From: Citricoccus sp. K5
GTDB taxonomy: Bacteria > Actinomycetota > Actinomycetes > Actinomycetales > Micrococcaceae
DNA length: 64,000 nucleotides
Assembly (NCBI RefSeq): GCF_902506195.1
Contig: NZ_LR732819.1
Location: 1-64,000, forward strand
Reading direction: 5' to 3'
Under the pieces are notes generated by a model. It had not been told where the DNA came from and made no database searches. It saw nothing but the letters and a program-made list of their open reading frames with translations. Below, one piece after another: positions 32,554 through 40,247 of this stretch. Numbering within the stretch: position 1 is the stretch's first letter; every line of letters starts with the position of its first letter. Position numbers and translations under genes: made by a program.

Positions 32554-33100
32554 GGGTGTCTTTGGGGGTTGCACCTACGGTGGGGGTCGCTCCGGGGTCC
32601 TGTGTGCCGTTCTCCGGGCTGTTCGCGGGGTCGCCTTGATCATTCCTCAAGGTTGATGTGTTCGGCTGTCCTGGGCCGGGTTTTGTGCGTCCTGCGTAGG
32701 GTTCCGGCTCTGGGTCGTGACGCTTGCCGAGTCGGTCTGCTGGTCGCTGTCCGAGTTTGATGTCGGAGATGCAGCACCGGCAGGTGTGGGCGGGTTCCCA
32801 GTCGTGCTCCTCGCACGGGGTCCGGGGCGCTGCGGCCCGGTCGGGTTTGGCGGCTGCGGGCCAGTGGGGTCCGGGGTACTGGATGACGGCCGGTGTGCGG
32901 TTGGCGGGGTTGCTGGCGGCCTGGATGGATGCGATGGCGACGGCTGCTGGGTCGGTGCTGGCGCGTGCTGCGTGGCCGATGCCGGTGGTGAGTCCGGTGG
33001 GGTGCCAGTCGGGGCGGATGGTCTGGTGGATGTAGAGGGCCAGGGCTTGGGCGGCGGTCTGTGGGATGCAGGGCTGCGGGGTGTTGGCGGGGGTGGTCAT
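32540..33100 (-). CDS. Phage protein with Cys-rich centre and disordered tail
   Basis: A 186-residue protein. Residues 1-60 are helical; around 97-112 is CEEHDWEPAHTCRCC, a zinc-binding pattern; the last ~70 residues are Pro/Gly/Asn-rich and probably unfolded. The ATG has GAGGAG upstream. Function unknown. Confidence 0.65.
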   Translation of the reverse strand: MTTPANTPQPCIPQTAAQALALYIHQTIRPDWHPTGLTTGIGHAARASTDPAAVAIASIQAASNPANRTPAVIQYPGPHWPAAAKPDRAAAPRTPCEEHDWEPAHTCRCCISDIKLGQRPADRLGKRHDPEPEPYAGRTKPGPGQPNTSTLRNDQGDPANSPENGTQDPGATPTVGATPKDTHDHP

Positions 33101-33210
33101 CGGCGGTCGCTCCTCGCGTGCGTTGGGTAACGAATGATGATGATTTTTCGATCATCAATTTCTGGACCAGAGTCAAAGGCGAGATGGATGTGGGAGGTGA
33201 GTTAAAGACC

Positions 33211-33234
33211 TTGGTCTTGGTCTTGGTCTTGGTC
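33211..33234 (+). repeat. Hexanucleotide microsatellite (TTGGTC)x4
   Basis: Four perfect tandem copies lie in the 222-base stretch between the replication-initiator-like gene and the next gene. Such repeats are prone to slippage. Confidence 0.85.
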
Positions 33235-33322
33235 TCGTGTTCCACTCGCGTTCTGTCTCCGTTCGGCATGTGTGCGGGGACCGCTCTCCTTCCGTGTGGA
33301 ACGCATTCGGAACGCCGTTCTG

Positions 33323-33679
33323 TCACCGTTCGTCCGGGTTGCGGTCACCGCTCTTCCCCTGCTTCGCGAGCCAGTTCGCTTTGCGTTCTGCGGCCTTGGC
33401 CTTGTCGCGTTCCACCTGTGTTCGGGTGCGCTGGTATTCGGCCCAGGAGAGGAACTGCCAGCCCTCCTCAGCCACTTCCCAGAGGTTGGCCTTGACCAGG
33501 CGTCCGGCCAGGGACTTGCCCTTGGGCCAGGAGTCCACGAACCAGGCGGGTACGTGGCCGTCGGTGAGGTAGTCGGTGCAGTATGTGCCGGCCACCGTCC
33601 AGAGTCCGATGGCTTCGAGTCCTGCGGACCGGACCTTGGGGTGTGAGTGCATTTTGTCGTCGGCGTTGAACCAAGCCAT
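33323..33679 (-). CDS. Replication-initiator-like protein, short
   Basis: A 118-residue protein matching the N-terminal domain of actinophage replication initiator / DnaT-like proteins: WFNADDKMHSHPKVRSAG, then GLWTVAGTYC, LTDGHVPAWF and a basic segment (YQRTRTQVERDKAKAAERK). The ATG at 33679 has GAGG seven bases upstream. The family usually continues with a low-complexity segment and a C-terminal part; here a TGA at 33323 ends it early, so it may be truncated. Confidence 0.7.
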   Translation of the reverse strand: MAWFNADDKMHSHPKVRSAGLEAIGLWTVAGTYCTDYLTDGHVPAWFVDSWPKGKSLAGRLVKANLWEVAEEGWQFLSWAEYQRTRTQVERDKAKAAERKANWLAKQGKSGDRNPDER

Positions 33680-33720
33680 GATTATCCTCGTCATATTCGT
33701 CAGAATCTTTAAGGGGAAAA

Positions 33721-34023
33721 GTGAACGATCTGGTTACTGCGGGGGCATTCATCGGAGGAATATGGGTTTTGTCCCTGATCGGGTTGAAAGCGATTCGCGA
33801 CTCGAAATACGCCAGTGTTGCAACTCAGGATTCGGCAGCAGTGGCCATAGTCGCGATGAGCATCATTGGAGCCGGCAGCGGAGCGTACTTGCTTGCCGAA
33901 GAACAACTCAGCGAGGGCCAGGGATGGGTTGGGATCGTCGCTTTCTTGATTCCGTTTGTGGCCATGGGCGTGGTTTACCTTTGCAAGGACAAGTCCCGAG
34001 TCGTTCCGCCTGCTACGGAGTAG
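33721..34023 (+). CDS. Three-span membrane protein, plus-strand cargo
   Basis: A 100-residue protein starting at GTG with AAGGGG upstream. Spans lie near 6-24, 42-60 and 69-88; the C-terminus is basic. It interrupts the leftward early operon and is lower in GC than its neighbours. It is likely lysogen-expressed cargo; function unknown. Confidence 0.68.
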   Translation: MNDLVTAGAFIGGIWVLSLIGLKAIRDSKYASVATQDSAAVAIVAMSIIGAGSGAYLLAEEQLSEGQGWVGIVAFLIPFVAMGVVYLCKDKSRVVPPATE

Positions 34024-34045
34024 CGGGGACGGCAAACGCTTTAGT

Positions 34046-34261
34046 TCATGCGGCAGGTACCCAAGCGGGCCTCCTGTCGATTCGTCGTGTCCAGTGCCAG
34101 CCACCGTGGGGGCATTCGTAGAACCTCACGTGGTGGTGGGAGTGCTTGTAGGTTTCGATGTCACGGCGCAGGCGCCGGGCGTCGGCCTTCGTGGGGGAGT
34201 ACGCCTTGCCGCAGAGACAGGTGACGACGTGCGGGGGGAGTGTGGTCGGCTGGTGCCTCAC
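34046..34261 (-). CDS. Small Cys/His protein of actinophage type
   Basis: A 71-residue protein with C-L-C-G-K near residue 15 and a downstream C-PHGGWHWT block, a common small actinophage zinc protein pattern. The GTG start overlaps the upstream stop (GTGA), excluding the longer reading. Confidence 0.72.
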   Translation of the reverse strand: MRHQPTTLPPHVVTCLCGKAYSPTKADARRLRRDIETYKHSHHHVRFYECPHGGWHWTRRIDRRPAWVPAA

Positions 34262-34644
34262 AGCAGGACTCCCTGCCCGGTTTCCCATGACCCGTCGGGT
34301 GCGTAGTCGGACTCGTCGAGGTCCCAGGTGCGCCACTCGTTGGAGTGATCCCATTCGGTGACGGTGTCGTGTCCGCAGGCTCGGCAGCGCATGGCGTAGA
34401 GCTTCCTCGGGGTGAGGGAGTGGCCCTTGATGACGCCGCGGGCCGCGTCGTGCCCGTGGAGCCCGCCGCACTTCTGGCAGGCCCATTCCTCGGGTGGTGC
34501 GTGGTGCACGAACGTGGTCAGGTCGCTGGACCATTCGCCCCAGGTGACCGGTTTGCCGTCCCACTTCGCCGGCAGTGGGCGCACCTGCACCTCGGGAAGG
34601 TCAGGGACCACTCGGAGGTGGGCGCGGGACCTCATGAGACGCAC
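34258..34644 (-). CDS. Phage zinc-ribbon protein
   Basis: A protein of up to 128 residues with two CxxC pairs (CQKCGG and CRACG), consistent with one zinc ribbon. Starts at GTG 34644 or ATG 34635 are both possible. Coupled to the next gene by GTGA. Confidence 0.65.
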   Translation of the reverse strand: MRLMRSRAHLRVVPDLPEVQVRPLPAKWDGKPVTWGEWSSDLTTFVHHAPPEEWACQKCGGLHGHDAARGVIKGHSLTPRKLYAMRCRACGHDTVTEWDHSNEWRTWDLDESDYAPDGSWETGQGVLL

Positions 34645-34706
34645 CCGACCGGTTGTGCAGAACCTCCGGCAGAATGGTCAAAGCGACGGAACAACCAGGA
34701 GGAACA

Positions 34707-35387
34707 ATGGCGGCTTGGAAATGCGGATGGTGCGGGGAGAAAGCGTCGATGCAACCAGCAGGATCTGGACACGCAGTTTCGAAGGTCGCTCCTGCGGAAT
34801 ACCGAATCGAAAGAATGCACTCCGCGGTGCTTTACGCGCCGATGAAGTGTTCCAACTGCAGCGGCCTGTCGGTCGCTCGGACGGACACGCACATCGAATC
34901 CCACCTGCATGAAGCTTCGCTGGCTGATCCAGTTGAGTTTTGGCGCTTCAGAGATCCGGACACTTGGGAGCCGAAGTGGGTCGAAGGCCAAGCCTTTCCG
35001 GACGTGCCCGACCACATTGGTCGAGCAGCTTCGGAAGCTCACAAATCCAACAGCATCGAAAACTTCATGTCCGCGATACTGATGGCGCGAACGGTGATCG
35101 AAGCCTCGGCCAAAGAGAAGGGCATCACTTCCGGCCGCTTGGTTCAGAAGATCGATGCGATGCGGGCGGCTGATTTGATCCGTGAGGACACGAAGGATGC
35201 TGCCCATGAAATCCGTGAGTTCGGGAACGATATGGCTCACGGAGACATTGCTGTCCAGGTGAATGCTGAAGACGCGGCCGAGATCCTTGCTCTGATGGAC
35301 GAGATTCTGCAAGAGGTTTTCCAAGGACCAGCGAGAACGGCCAGGGTTCGACAACGTCGCGTGGAGAGGGAGAACCAGACTCCCTGA
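34707..35387 (+). CDS. Zinc-ribbon plus DUF4145 protein, plus-strand cargo
   Basis: A 226-residue protein. Residues 1-55 form a zinc ribbon (C6-x-x-C9 and C48-x-x-C51). Residues ~115-205 match DUF4145: a run of helices with ARTVIEASAKEKGI, then AHEIREFGNDMAHGD, and a final ILALMDEILQEVF helix. DUF4145 is an all-helical, HEPN-like domain found in stand-alone and defence-linked proteins. ATG has AGGAGG four bases upstream. It faces against the early operon, suggesting its own promoter and a role in the lysogen. Confidence 0.8.
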   Translation: MAAWKCGWCGEKASMQPAGSGHAVSKVAPAEYRIERMHSAVLYAPMKCSNCSGLSVARTDTHIESHLHEASLADPVEFWRFRDPDTWEPKWVEGQAFPDVPDHIGRAASEAHKSNSIENFMSAILMARTVIEASAKEKGITSGRLVQKIDAMRAADLIREDTKDAAHEIREFGNDMAHGDIAVQVNAEDAAEILALMDEILQEVFQGPARTARVRQRRVERENQTP

Positions 35388-35398
35388 GGCGTATTCGA

Positions 35399-35557
35399 TC
35401 ATGACTTCTCCTTGTCGTGGTCAGCACAGGGCAGTGGTCGCCAGCAGGGGCCCGTGTATCCGGGGTGGCCGATCGCGGGGATCGGGGCCATGTCCACGTG
35501 CGCGAGGCATTGGCCGGTGGCGCCGATGGGCCCCTGTAGGGCGCGTGGCGTTTTCAT
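35399..35557 (-). CDS. Small phage protein
   Basis: A 52-residue protein with three Cys and several His (CADHDKEKS at the end). The ATG at 35557 has GAGG about ten bases upstream. It lies between two plus-strand cargo genes and is convergent with 34707. Function unknown. Confidence 0.55.
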   Translation of the reverse strand: MKTPRALQGPIGATGQCLAHVDMAPIPAIGHPGYTGPCWRPLPCADHDKEKS

Positions 35558-35674
35558 GGAATGGGTACCTCTATCGGGCTGCGGTGGTTGTCGGGCTTGC
35601 GTGGGAATGGGATCGTGATTCGGCATAGGCCCCGTCAGAGTGATGGGGTGTCGAGAACGACTCTTGGAGGGGTT

Positions 35675-35944
35675 ATGAAGACGATCGCGAAGCGCATTGC
35701 GGGGGCTGCCTTGGCTGTAGGCATGATCGGCGGTGCAGGCATTGTGGGGGCTGCACCGGCACAGGCGGATGTGATCGACAGGTTCTATACGTCCAAGACG
35801 ACGTGCCTGATCCACTTCGCGGATCTTCGGTCGAGCCTCGATATGCAGGGCGTCTCGTACACGATTCTGAGGAACTGTGATTACGTGGTGGACACGTCAG
35901 GGCCCACGCCGATCTATGGGTACGAGTGGAAGATTCGCCGCTAA
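35675..35944 (+). CDS. Secreted small protein, plus-strand cargo
   Basis: An 89-residue precursor with a classical Sec signal: basic start (MKTIAKR), hydrophobic core, cleavage after AQA near residue 32. The ~57-residue mature part has two Cys about 27 residues apart that could form a disulfide, and ends in a basic cluster. The ATG has GGAGGGG upstream. It is likely exported by the lysogen; function unknown. Confidence 0.72.
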   Translation: MKTIAKRIAGAALAVGMIGGAGIVGAAPAQADVIDRFYTSKTTCLIHFADLRSSLDMQGVSYTILRNCDYVVDTSGPTPIYGYEWKIRR

Positions 35945-35998
35945 CCAGTCGTGTTCCGTGACGGACGCTGATGACCGTCGTTCTGGCCGCTGTGCCGC

Positions 35999-36079
35999 TC
36001 ACGCTGCTACCCCGAGTGAGTCGGCGCCGATGGTGATGAGGTCGCGTGCTGCTGGTGGGGTGACGGCGTTGCCGGTCAT
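35999..36079 (-). pseudogene. C-terminal relic of a DNA cytosine methyltransferase
   Basis: A 26-codon frame (MTGNAVTPPAARDLI...) starting with an ATGA overlap. The GNAVTPPAARDL stretch is the conserved end of C5-cytosine methyltransferases (motif X region). All catalytic motifs are missing; a small zinc protein gene occupies the space upstream. It is probably what remains after replacement of a former methyltransferase gene. Confidence 0.6.
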
Positions 36080-36375
36080 GGCTTCCATTCGGGGTCTCCT
36101 TCGATCTGCCACGTGTCCTGTGGTGGCGGGCTCCATTGGCCGGGGATGTGGGCGCAGGTCTTGCAGATGGACCAGCAGAGCGCTCCGGGGGCGGTGCTGA
36201 CGCGGCCGTTCCAGGTGGCGAGCATCGCCCCCGTGTGGGGGCCGGTCTGCGCTCCGCACCATCCGCACCGGTAGCCGAACGTGCCTGCGTAGTAGTAGGC
36301 CGTGAACGTCTTGACCGGGGGTGCGTCTTCCAGCAGGTCGAACAAGTCCTCCTGCCCGTCGATGTCGTCGCTCAT
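36076..36375 (-). CDS. Small Cys-rich phage protein
   Basis: A 99-residue protein with CGWCG and a later C...C-K-T-C-A cluster, a likely zinc site, behind an acidic N-terminus (MSDDIDGQEDLFDLLED). Coupled by ATGA to both sides. Confidence 0.68.
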   Translation of the reverse strand: MSDDIDGQEDLFDLLEDAPPVKTFTAYYYAGTFGYRCGWCGAQTGPHTGAMLATWNGRVSTAPGALCWSICKTCAHIPGQWSPPPQDTWQIEGDPEWKP

Positions 36376-36779
36376 GCAGCCGCCCTGCCCTGCTGGTGGT
36401 ATTGGTCGACTTCGGCGGCTGCGGCTGCCAGGCGTTCCCGGCCGAGGCGTTCGTCTGCTGGCCGGCGGGGCATGCCGTCGGGTTCGTACATGTGCTTGAG
36501 GCGTTGAATCTCGCGGACGTGGACAGCGGCCTCGGCTTCGAGGGTGCGGACCCGCTCGGTGGCCTTGTTGACTTCTTCAGCAGCCACCTGCTGGGCCTTC
36601 TCTGTGGCCGTCCGCGCCCTCTTCTCGTAGTAGTCGGCGCGTCGTTGAGCCTGGGCAATCTGGGCGTCTTGGCGTCCGGCTCGCGCTTCGGCGACCTCTG
36701 CGCGTTGCCTCCATGCCATGAGCTCGTGAGCCACCCGGGTGTGCGCGTGGACCTCGGGCCGGTGCTGGTATCCGCTCAT
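36372..36779 (-). CDS. Coiled-coil phage protein
   Basis: A 135-residue protein that is almost wholly a charged coiled coil (residues ~15-100). ATGA overlaps join it to the small Cys-rich gene upstream and to the next gene. Function unknown. Confidence 0.66.
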   Translation of the reverse strand: MSGYQHRPEVHAHTRVAHELMAWRQRAEVAEARAGRQDAQIAQAQRRADYYEKRARTATEKAQQVAAEEVNKATERVRTLEAEAAVHVREIQRLKHMYEPDGMPRRPADERLGRERLAAAAAEVDQYHQQGRAAA

Positions 36780-36949
36780 GCTCGCCTCACCCCGGTCAGT
36801 GACCCGGCCTCAGCGAGCAGGGCGCGGAGGGCCGGAGCTGTGCCGCTCGGCGGCTTCTGCTTGGATTCCATGTGGCAAGGGCACGCCCATTTGCGCACGC
36901 AGGTTCCAGGGATGGCTCGGCACTTCATGCAGCAGCGATCGCCTTTCAT
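36776..36949 (-). CDS. 57-residue Cys-rich protein
   Basis: Its ATG overlaps the redoxin stop (ATGA) and its stop overlaps the next start (ATGA). Residues 6-26 hold six Cys and a His (CCMKC...C...CPCH), surely a metal site. It fills an otherwise empty 170-base gap exactly. Confidence 0.75.
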   Translation of the reverse strand: MKGDRCCMKCRAIPGTCVRKWACPCHMESKQKPPSGTAPALRALLAEAGSLTGVRRA

Positions 36950-37224
36950 GCCACCTTCTCCTCGAAGTCAGCGGCGCAGAACGCTTCGAGCTTGTCGGGC
37001 CGGAACCCGTGCCAGTGCTCGTCCGGGACTCCGTCGCGGGACACGATGGTCACCGGGACACCCTTGTAGCCGAGGGCCTTGATGGCGGCGATGTCCCGTT
37101 CGGCCGAGGCCAGGGGAAGGTCAACCTGTTTGACCTCGTAGGGGGTGCCGGCTTTGGTGAGCCACCGCTTCGTGGCGGTGCACTGCTGGCAGTTGGTCTT
37201 GGAGTAGACGGTGATGGTGCGCAT
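36946..37224 (-). CDS. NrdH/glutaredoxin-like redoxin
   Basis: A 92-residue thioredoxin-fold protein with the active pair C12-Q-Q-C15, the cis-proline segment GVPVTIV, and HWHGFRPDKL at the C-terminus, as in NrdH-type redoxins that reduce ribonucleotide reductase. GAGAGG precedes the ATG. In a phage it would support dNTP supply during replication. Confidence 0.9.
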   Translation of the reverse strand: MRTITVYSKTNCQQCTATKRWLTKAGTPYEVKQVDLPLASAERDIAAIKALGYKGVPVTIVSRDGVPDEHWHGFRPDKLEAFCAADFEEKVA

Positions 37225-37311
37225 GGCGCGGTCCTCTCATCGGTGTTGGGGGAGTGCGTGCCCGGCCTGTTGCATTCCGGGGGGCCGCTGGATCGGCTCA
37301 CGCTGGTGTGG

Positions 37312-37788
37312 CTAGAACGGGGGTTCTTGGTCGGCCGCTGGGGTGTTCCAGCTGCCGCCGGTGGACCCGCCCCACGCGCCGGCGTCCGATGCCGGGGCGC
37401 TCCCGCCGAAACCGCTGCTCGAACGGCTGGCCTTCTCGACACGGGCCGTGGACCACCGGAGGTCCGGGCCCATGGCCTCGATGCGAGCCTCGGTGACCGT
37501 CCTCTTCTCGCCCTCACGCGTCTCGTAGGAGCGGGCCTCGAGCTCGGCCAGTGCGATGACGGCCGACCCCTTCACCAGTGAGGCTGCGATGTTCTCGCCG
37601 AGGTCCTTCCATGCGGTGCACCGCCAGAAGATGGCTTCGCCGTCCTTCCACTCATTCGACTGCTTGTCGAACTTCCGGGGGTTCGCCGCGATTGTGAAGT
37701 TGGCGACTGCCGCGCCGGACGGAGTGAACCTCAGTTCCGGATCGGCGGTGAGTCGACCGCGGATGGTGATCATCTGTTCGCTGCTCAT
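37312..37788 (-). CDS. ssb: Single-stranded DNA-binding protein
   Basis: A 158-residue protein with an SSB OB-fold (residues ~3-110: ITIRGRLTADPELRFTPSG, ANFTIAANPRKF, FWRCTAWKDLGENIA), a Gly/Ser-rich linker and the end QEPPF in place of the usual acidic DDDIPF. The ATG at 37788 overlaps the Bet stop. It protects ssDNA for the annealing protein next door. Confidence 0.93.
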   Translation of the reverse strand: MSSEQMITIRGRLTADPELRFTPSGAAVANFTIAANPRKFDKQSNEWKDGEAIFWRCTAWKDLGENIAASLVKGSAVIALAELEARSYETREGEKRTVTEARIEAMGPDLRWSTARVEKASRSSSGFGGSAPASDAGAWGGSTGGSWNTPAADQEPPF

Positions 37789-38765
37789 GCCGCGTCCGCC
37801 TCGTCCACGATTTCGGCTTCCACTGCGTCGTCCTGGCCAACGGTGGGGTCGAGTTTGGAGAGCACGCCGTGCGCTTCGGCTGCGGTCATTTCCCCGCCGC
37901 GGGTGATCCGGCGGCCGAGCATGTCGGACACGGCGGCTAGCTTGTCGTCGGGGGTGGTGACGTCGAGCCCGTCGAGTGCCTTGCTGATGTGGTTCCACAG
38001 GTCGCGGTCGCACATCGGCTCCGAGGGCTCGTCGGCTGGGGCCTCTGGTTCGGCAGCCTGGGCAGGGGAGGGCGCGGAGGGCGCCTTGCCCTGGGACTGT
38101 GCACGCTGGCGGGCCTGAGCGATCCGAGAGCCGCCACCCTGGGATGCCGGGGCGTCAGGGCGAGCAGGGCCGGACGGACCCTGGTAGTCGGCCTGCTGCA
38201 TCTCGTCGGAGGTGTACAGGCCGGACAGATCCTGCGGGAACGCCTTGCGCAGGGCCAGAGCCTCGGCGCACTTGGCGAGCATCAGGGCGCCCTTGGTAGC
38301 CCACATCTGCATGAGGCCGCCATCTCGCTTGCGTCCGGCGTATTCATCGAAAAGGGCCACAGCCGGGAACCGCTCACCGTTGCGGACCACGGTCACCTTG
38401 GCAGCGGCGGGCTGATCCTTGGACAGCCACACATCCGTCCACTGACCGTCCGGCCCGCACCACAGAGTGTCCTCGTACCCGAACGTCTCACGGGAGTTGT
38501 TCACCGCACGGCGGGCGATCAGGCGGAACCCGTCGATGCCGGTCTGGATGGTCTGCTTGCCCTGCCGTTCGATCATGTAGATCTGACGGGCGAAGGGGTC
38601 AAGCCCTGTTCGGACTGCCTGGTGGAAGAACACGGCGAGGTCGCCACGATTGGCCCGGTCCATGCCGAGCTGCGCCAGGGTGGCTACCTGCGCTTCGTTG
38701 AACTCGGTCTGCCCGGGGTGGATGGTCAGGGCGGTATCGCCTCGGGTTGCTACTGCGTTGCTCAT
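37785..38765 (-). CDS. bet: Bet/RecT-type single-strand annealing protein
   Basis: A 326-residue protein. Residues ~15-200 carry the Bet core (LAQLGMDRANRGDLAVFFHQAVRTGLDPFARQIYMIERQGK-type block split over the region, then GIDGFRLIARR and LMLAKCAEALALRKAFP). The remainder is a Pro/Ala-rich linker and a small helical end. The ATG at 38765 has GGAAGG upstream. With the exonuclease it forms the phage's recombination pair. Confidence 0.92.
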   Translation of the reverse strand: MSNAVATRGDTALTIHPGQTEFNEAQVATLAQLGMDRANRGDLAVFFHQAVRTGLDPFARQIYMIERQGKQTIQTGIDGFRLIARRAVNNSRETFGYEDTLWCGPDGQWTDVWLSKDQPAAAKVTVVRNGERFPAVALFDEYAGRKRDGGLMQMWATKGALMLAKCAEALALRKAFPQDLSGLYTSDEMQQADYQGPSGPARPDAPASQGGGSRIAQARQRAQSQGKAPSAPSPAQAAEPEAPADEPSEPMCDRDLWNHISKALDGLDVTTPDDKLAAVSDMLGRRITRGGEMTAAEAHGVLSKLDPTVGQDDAVEAEIVDEADAA

Positions 38766-39193
38766 GCTGATGCCTTCCGTTTCTGATGTCGCTTGCGGTC
38801 GTATTCGCTCTTGCAGGTCCTGCACTGGGGCCGGCGGACGCCGGGAGCGGTCTTGGGTGGGAGTTCGTGCCCTCGCGGGCAATGGGTGTGGTTCTCGAAG
38901 GCGCGGCGGTTGTTCTCCGCCTGCGTGACTGGCTCAAGGTGGTCCGGGTTGACGCACCTTCTCGACGCGCACCCCTTGTTCCTGACGTGGTCGATGTGGA
39001 GGCCCTCCGGAATAGGTCCGACGAGGAGTTCGTAGGCAAGCCGGTGGACTCTCAGGAGGCGCCCTTCACGGCCACCGGTGCTGATGACGCCATAGCCGTT
39101 GTCGTTGACTGGCCCGGTCCAGATCCAGCAGGTGCCGGTCTTGTCCACGCGCTCCCAGAGGCGTTCGCCAATGGGGCGCCGGGTGATCGTCAT
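38762..39193 (-). CDS. HNH endonuclease
   Basis: A 143-residue protein of the HNH_3-like group: H50-R-L-AYELLVG, then H66-I-D-H69, C75...C80-x-N-P-x-H85-L, and ENNRR. A second zinc motif (HCPRGHE...CRTC) ends the protein. It lies between exonuclease and annealing protein; it may be a homing-type nuclease or work with them. The ATG overlaps the next gene by ATGA at the other end. Confidence 0.9.
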   Translation of the reverse strand: MTITRRPIGERLWERVDKTGTCWIWTGPVNDNGYGVISTGGREGRLLRVHRLAYELLVGPIPEGLHIDHVRNKGCASRRCVNPDHLEPVTQAENNRRAFENHTHCPRGHELPPKTAPGVRRPQCRTCKSEYDRKRHQKRKASA

Positions 39194-39210
39194 GATGGGT
39201 GGTCCTTCGT

Positions 39211-40128
39211 TCAGGCCGCGATGGTCGCGGGGGTGTACTTGGCTGGGGTGAGGTAGGGAGTGCCGCCGTTCTTGGCGGAGCGGGTGCCGGCCTTGCGGCC
39301 GTCTTCGGTCACGATGGCCCGGGCGTTGCCGGCGGAGCCGAGGATCCGGGACTTGCACCGCTTGGTCTCCGCGACGGCGGTCTTCTCGGCGTCGATTGCT
39401 GCCCAGAGCTCGAGGGCCCACCACTCCGGGATGACGGCTTCGGCTTCCGGGTCGATGTCCGGGTGCATGCGGCGCACCGCGGCGAGGGTGGCGTCCGACC
39501 CGTCCCAGTCGGGGGCGATGTCCTTGGCCACGTGGTGTTCCCACACGGCGACCATCGCGAGGATGTCGTCCATGTCGGCGGCCACGTCCTCCCAGTGGAT
39601 GACGTAGAGACGGAACTCCATGTTCACGAGGGCGGCCACGTAGACGGTGCGGGCGCCGGTGATCCACATCTGCCACGCCACCTGGGCCATGTAGTCCGCC
39701 GGGACGTCGCAGGTGCCGGCCTTGCCCCACTCGTCGCCGTTGTAGGCGGTCTTGACCTCACCGAGCGCCCAGGGGGTGCGACGGCGGCCCTCGTAGATCA
39801 GGGCGTCAGGGGTGGCGATGTGGGCGGGGTTGTCCGGGTGGACGAAGGTGGCGCCCTCGGTGACTCGGTTGCCGGGCAGCTGGTCGGCGAGCCACTGACG
39901 GATGGCCGGCTCGAGGTAGGTGCCGCGCTCGGTGGCCTTGTTGCCTTCCTCGTTCTCGAGGCGGCCGGTGGCTCGGGCCCACAAGCTGTAGGCGGAGTCC
40001 CACTTGCTGATGCCGAGGATCGCGGGGACCTTCGATGCGGACACGGTGCGCGCCCATTCATCAGAGCCGGGGGTGAGGGGTTCGGTCTGCGTGGCAAGGA
40101 ACGTGGTGTGTTCGTATTTGGTGCTCAT
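39211..40128 (-). CDS. YqaJ-family (lambda exonuclease-like) recombinase nuclease
   Basis: A 305-residue protein of the YqaJ viral recombinase family. Motifs: VSASKVPAILGIS near 30-42, E73 in YLEPAI, D108 in ATPDALI, and E124-V-K126. It digests dsDNA ends to give ssDNA for the Bet protein. The ATG at 40128 was chosen because upstream residues belong to other small genes. Confidence 0.92.
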   Translation of the reverse strand: MSTKYEHTTFLATQTEPLTPGSDEWARTVSASKVPAILGISKWDSAYSLWARATGRLENEEGNKATERGTYLEPAIRQWLADQLPGNRVTEGATFVHPDNPAHIATPDALIYEGRRRTPWALGEVKTAYNGDEWGKAGTCDVPADYMAQVAWQMWITGARTVYVAALVNMEFRLYVIHWEDVAADMDDILAMVAVWEHHVAKDIAPDWDGSDATLAAVRRMHPDIDPEAEAVIPEWWALELWAAIDAEKTAVAETKRCKSRILGSAGNARAIVTEDGRKAGTRSAKNGGTPYLTPAKYTPATIAA

Positions 40129-40142
40129 GATGGGTGTCGCTT

Positions 40143-40247
40143 TCAGGAGAGGCCGGACTGGCCGAAGATCAGGAAGGGGAGGCTGGCGGAGAAGAAGATC
40201 GCCACGAGCAGGAGCAGGTCGGTGGCGTCTCGGATCAGGCGGCCCAT
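40143..40247 (-). CDS. 34-residue membrane peptide
   Basis: The frame MGRLIRDATDLLLLVAIFF... has one hydrophobic span at ~9-27. GAGGTGG lies seven bases ahead of its ATG, and it fills the gap between 40235 and the exonuclease start. Too small for further claims. Confidence 0.58.
   Translation of the reverse strand: MGRLIRDATDLLLLVAIFFSASLPFLIFGQSGLS

Noticed and set aside
32640-33326. 229-codon frame starting at GTG 33326 with a GTGA overlap
   Set aside because: The beginning may be the lost part of the replication-initiator-like gene, but most of it is antisense-like Arg/Pro/His-rich sequence over the next gene in another frame.
26120-34038. 14-base direct repeat GGGGACGGCAAACG at 26120 and 34025
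   Set aside because: A repeat of this length is expected by chance a few times in 44 kb, and the two surroundings have nothing in common.
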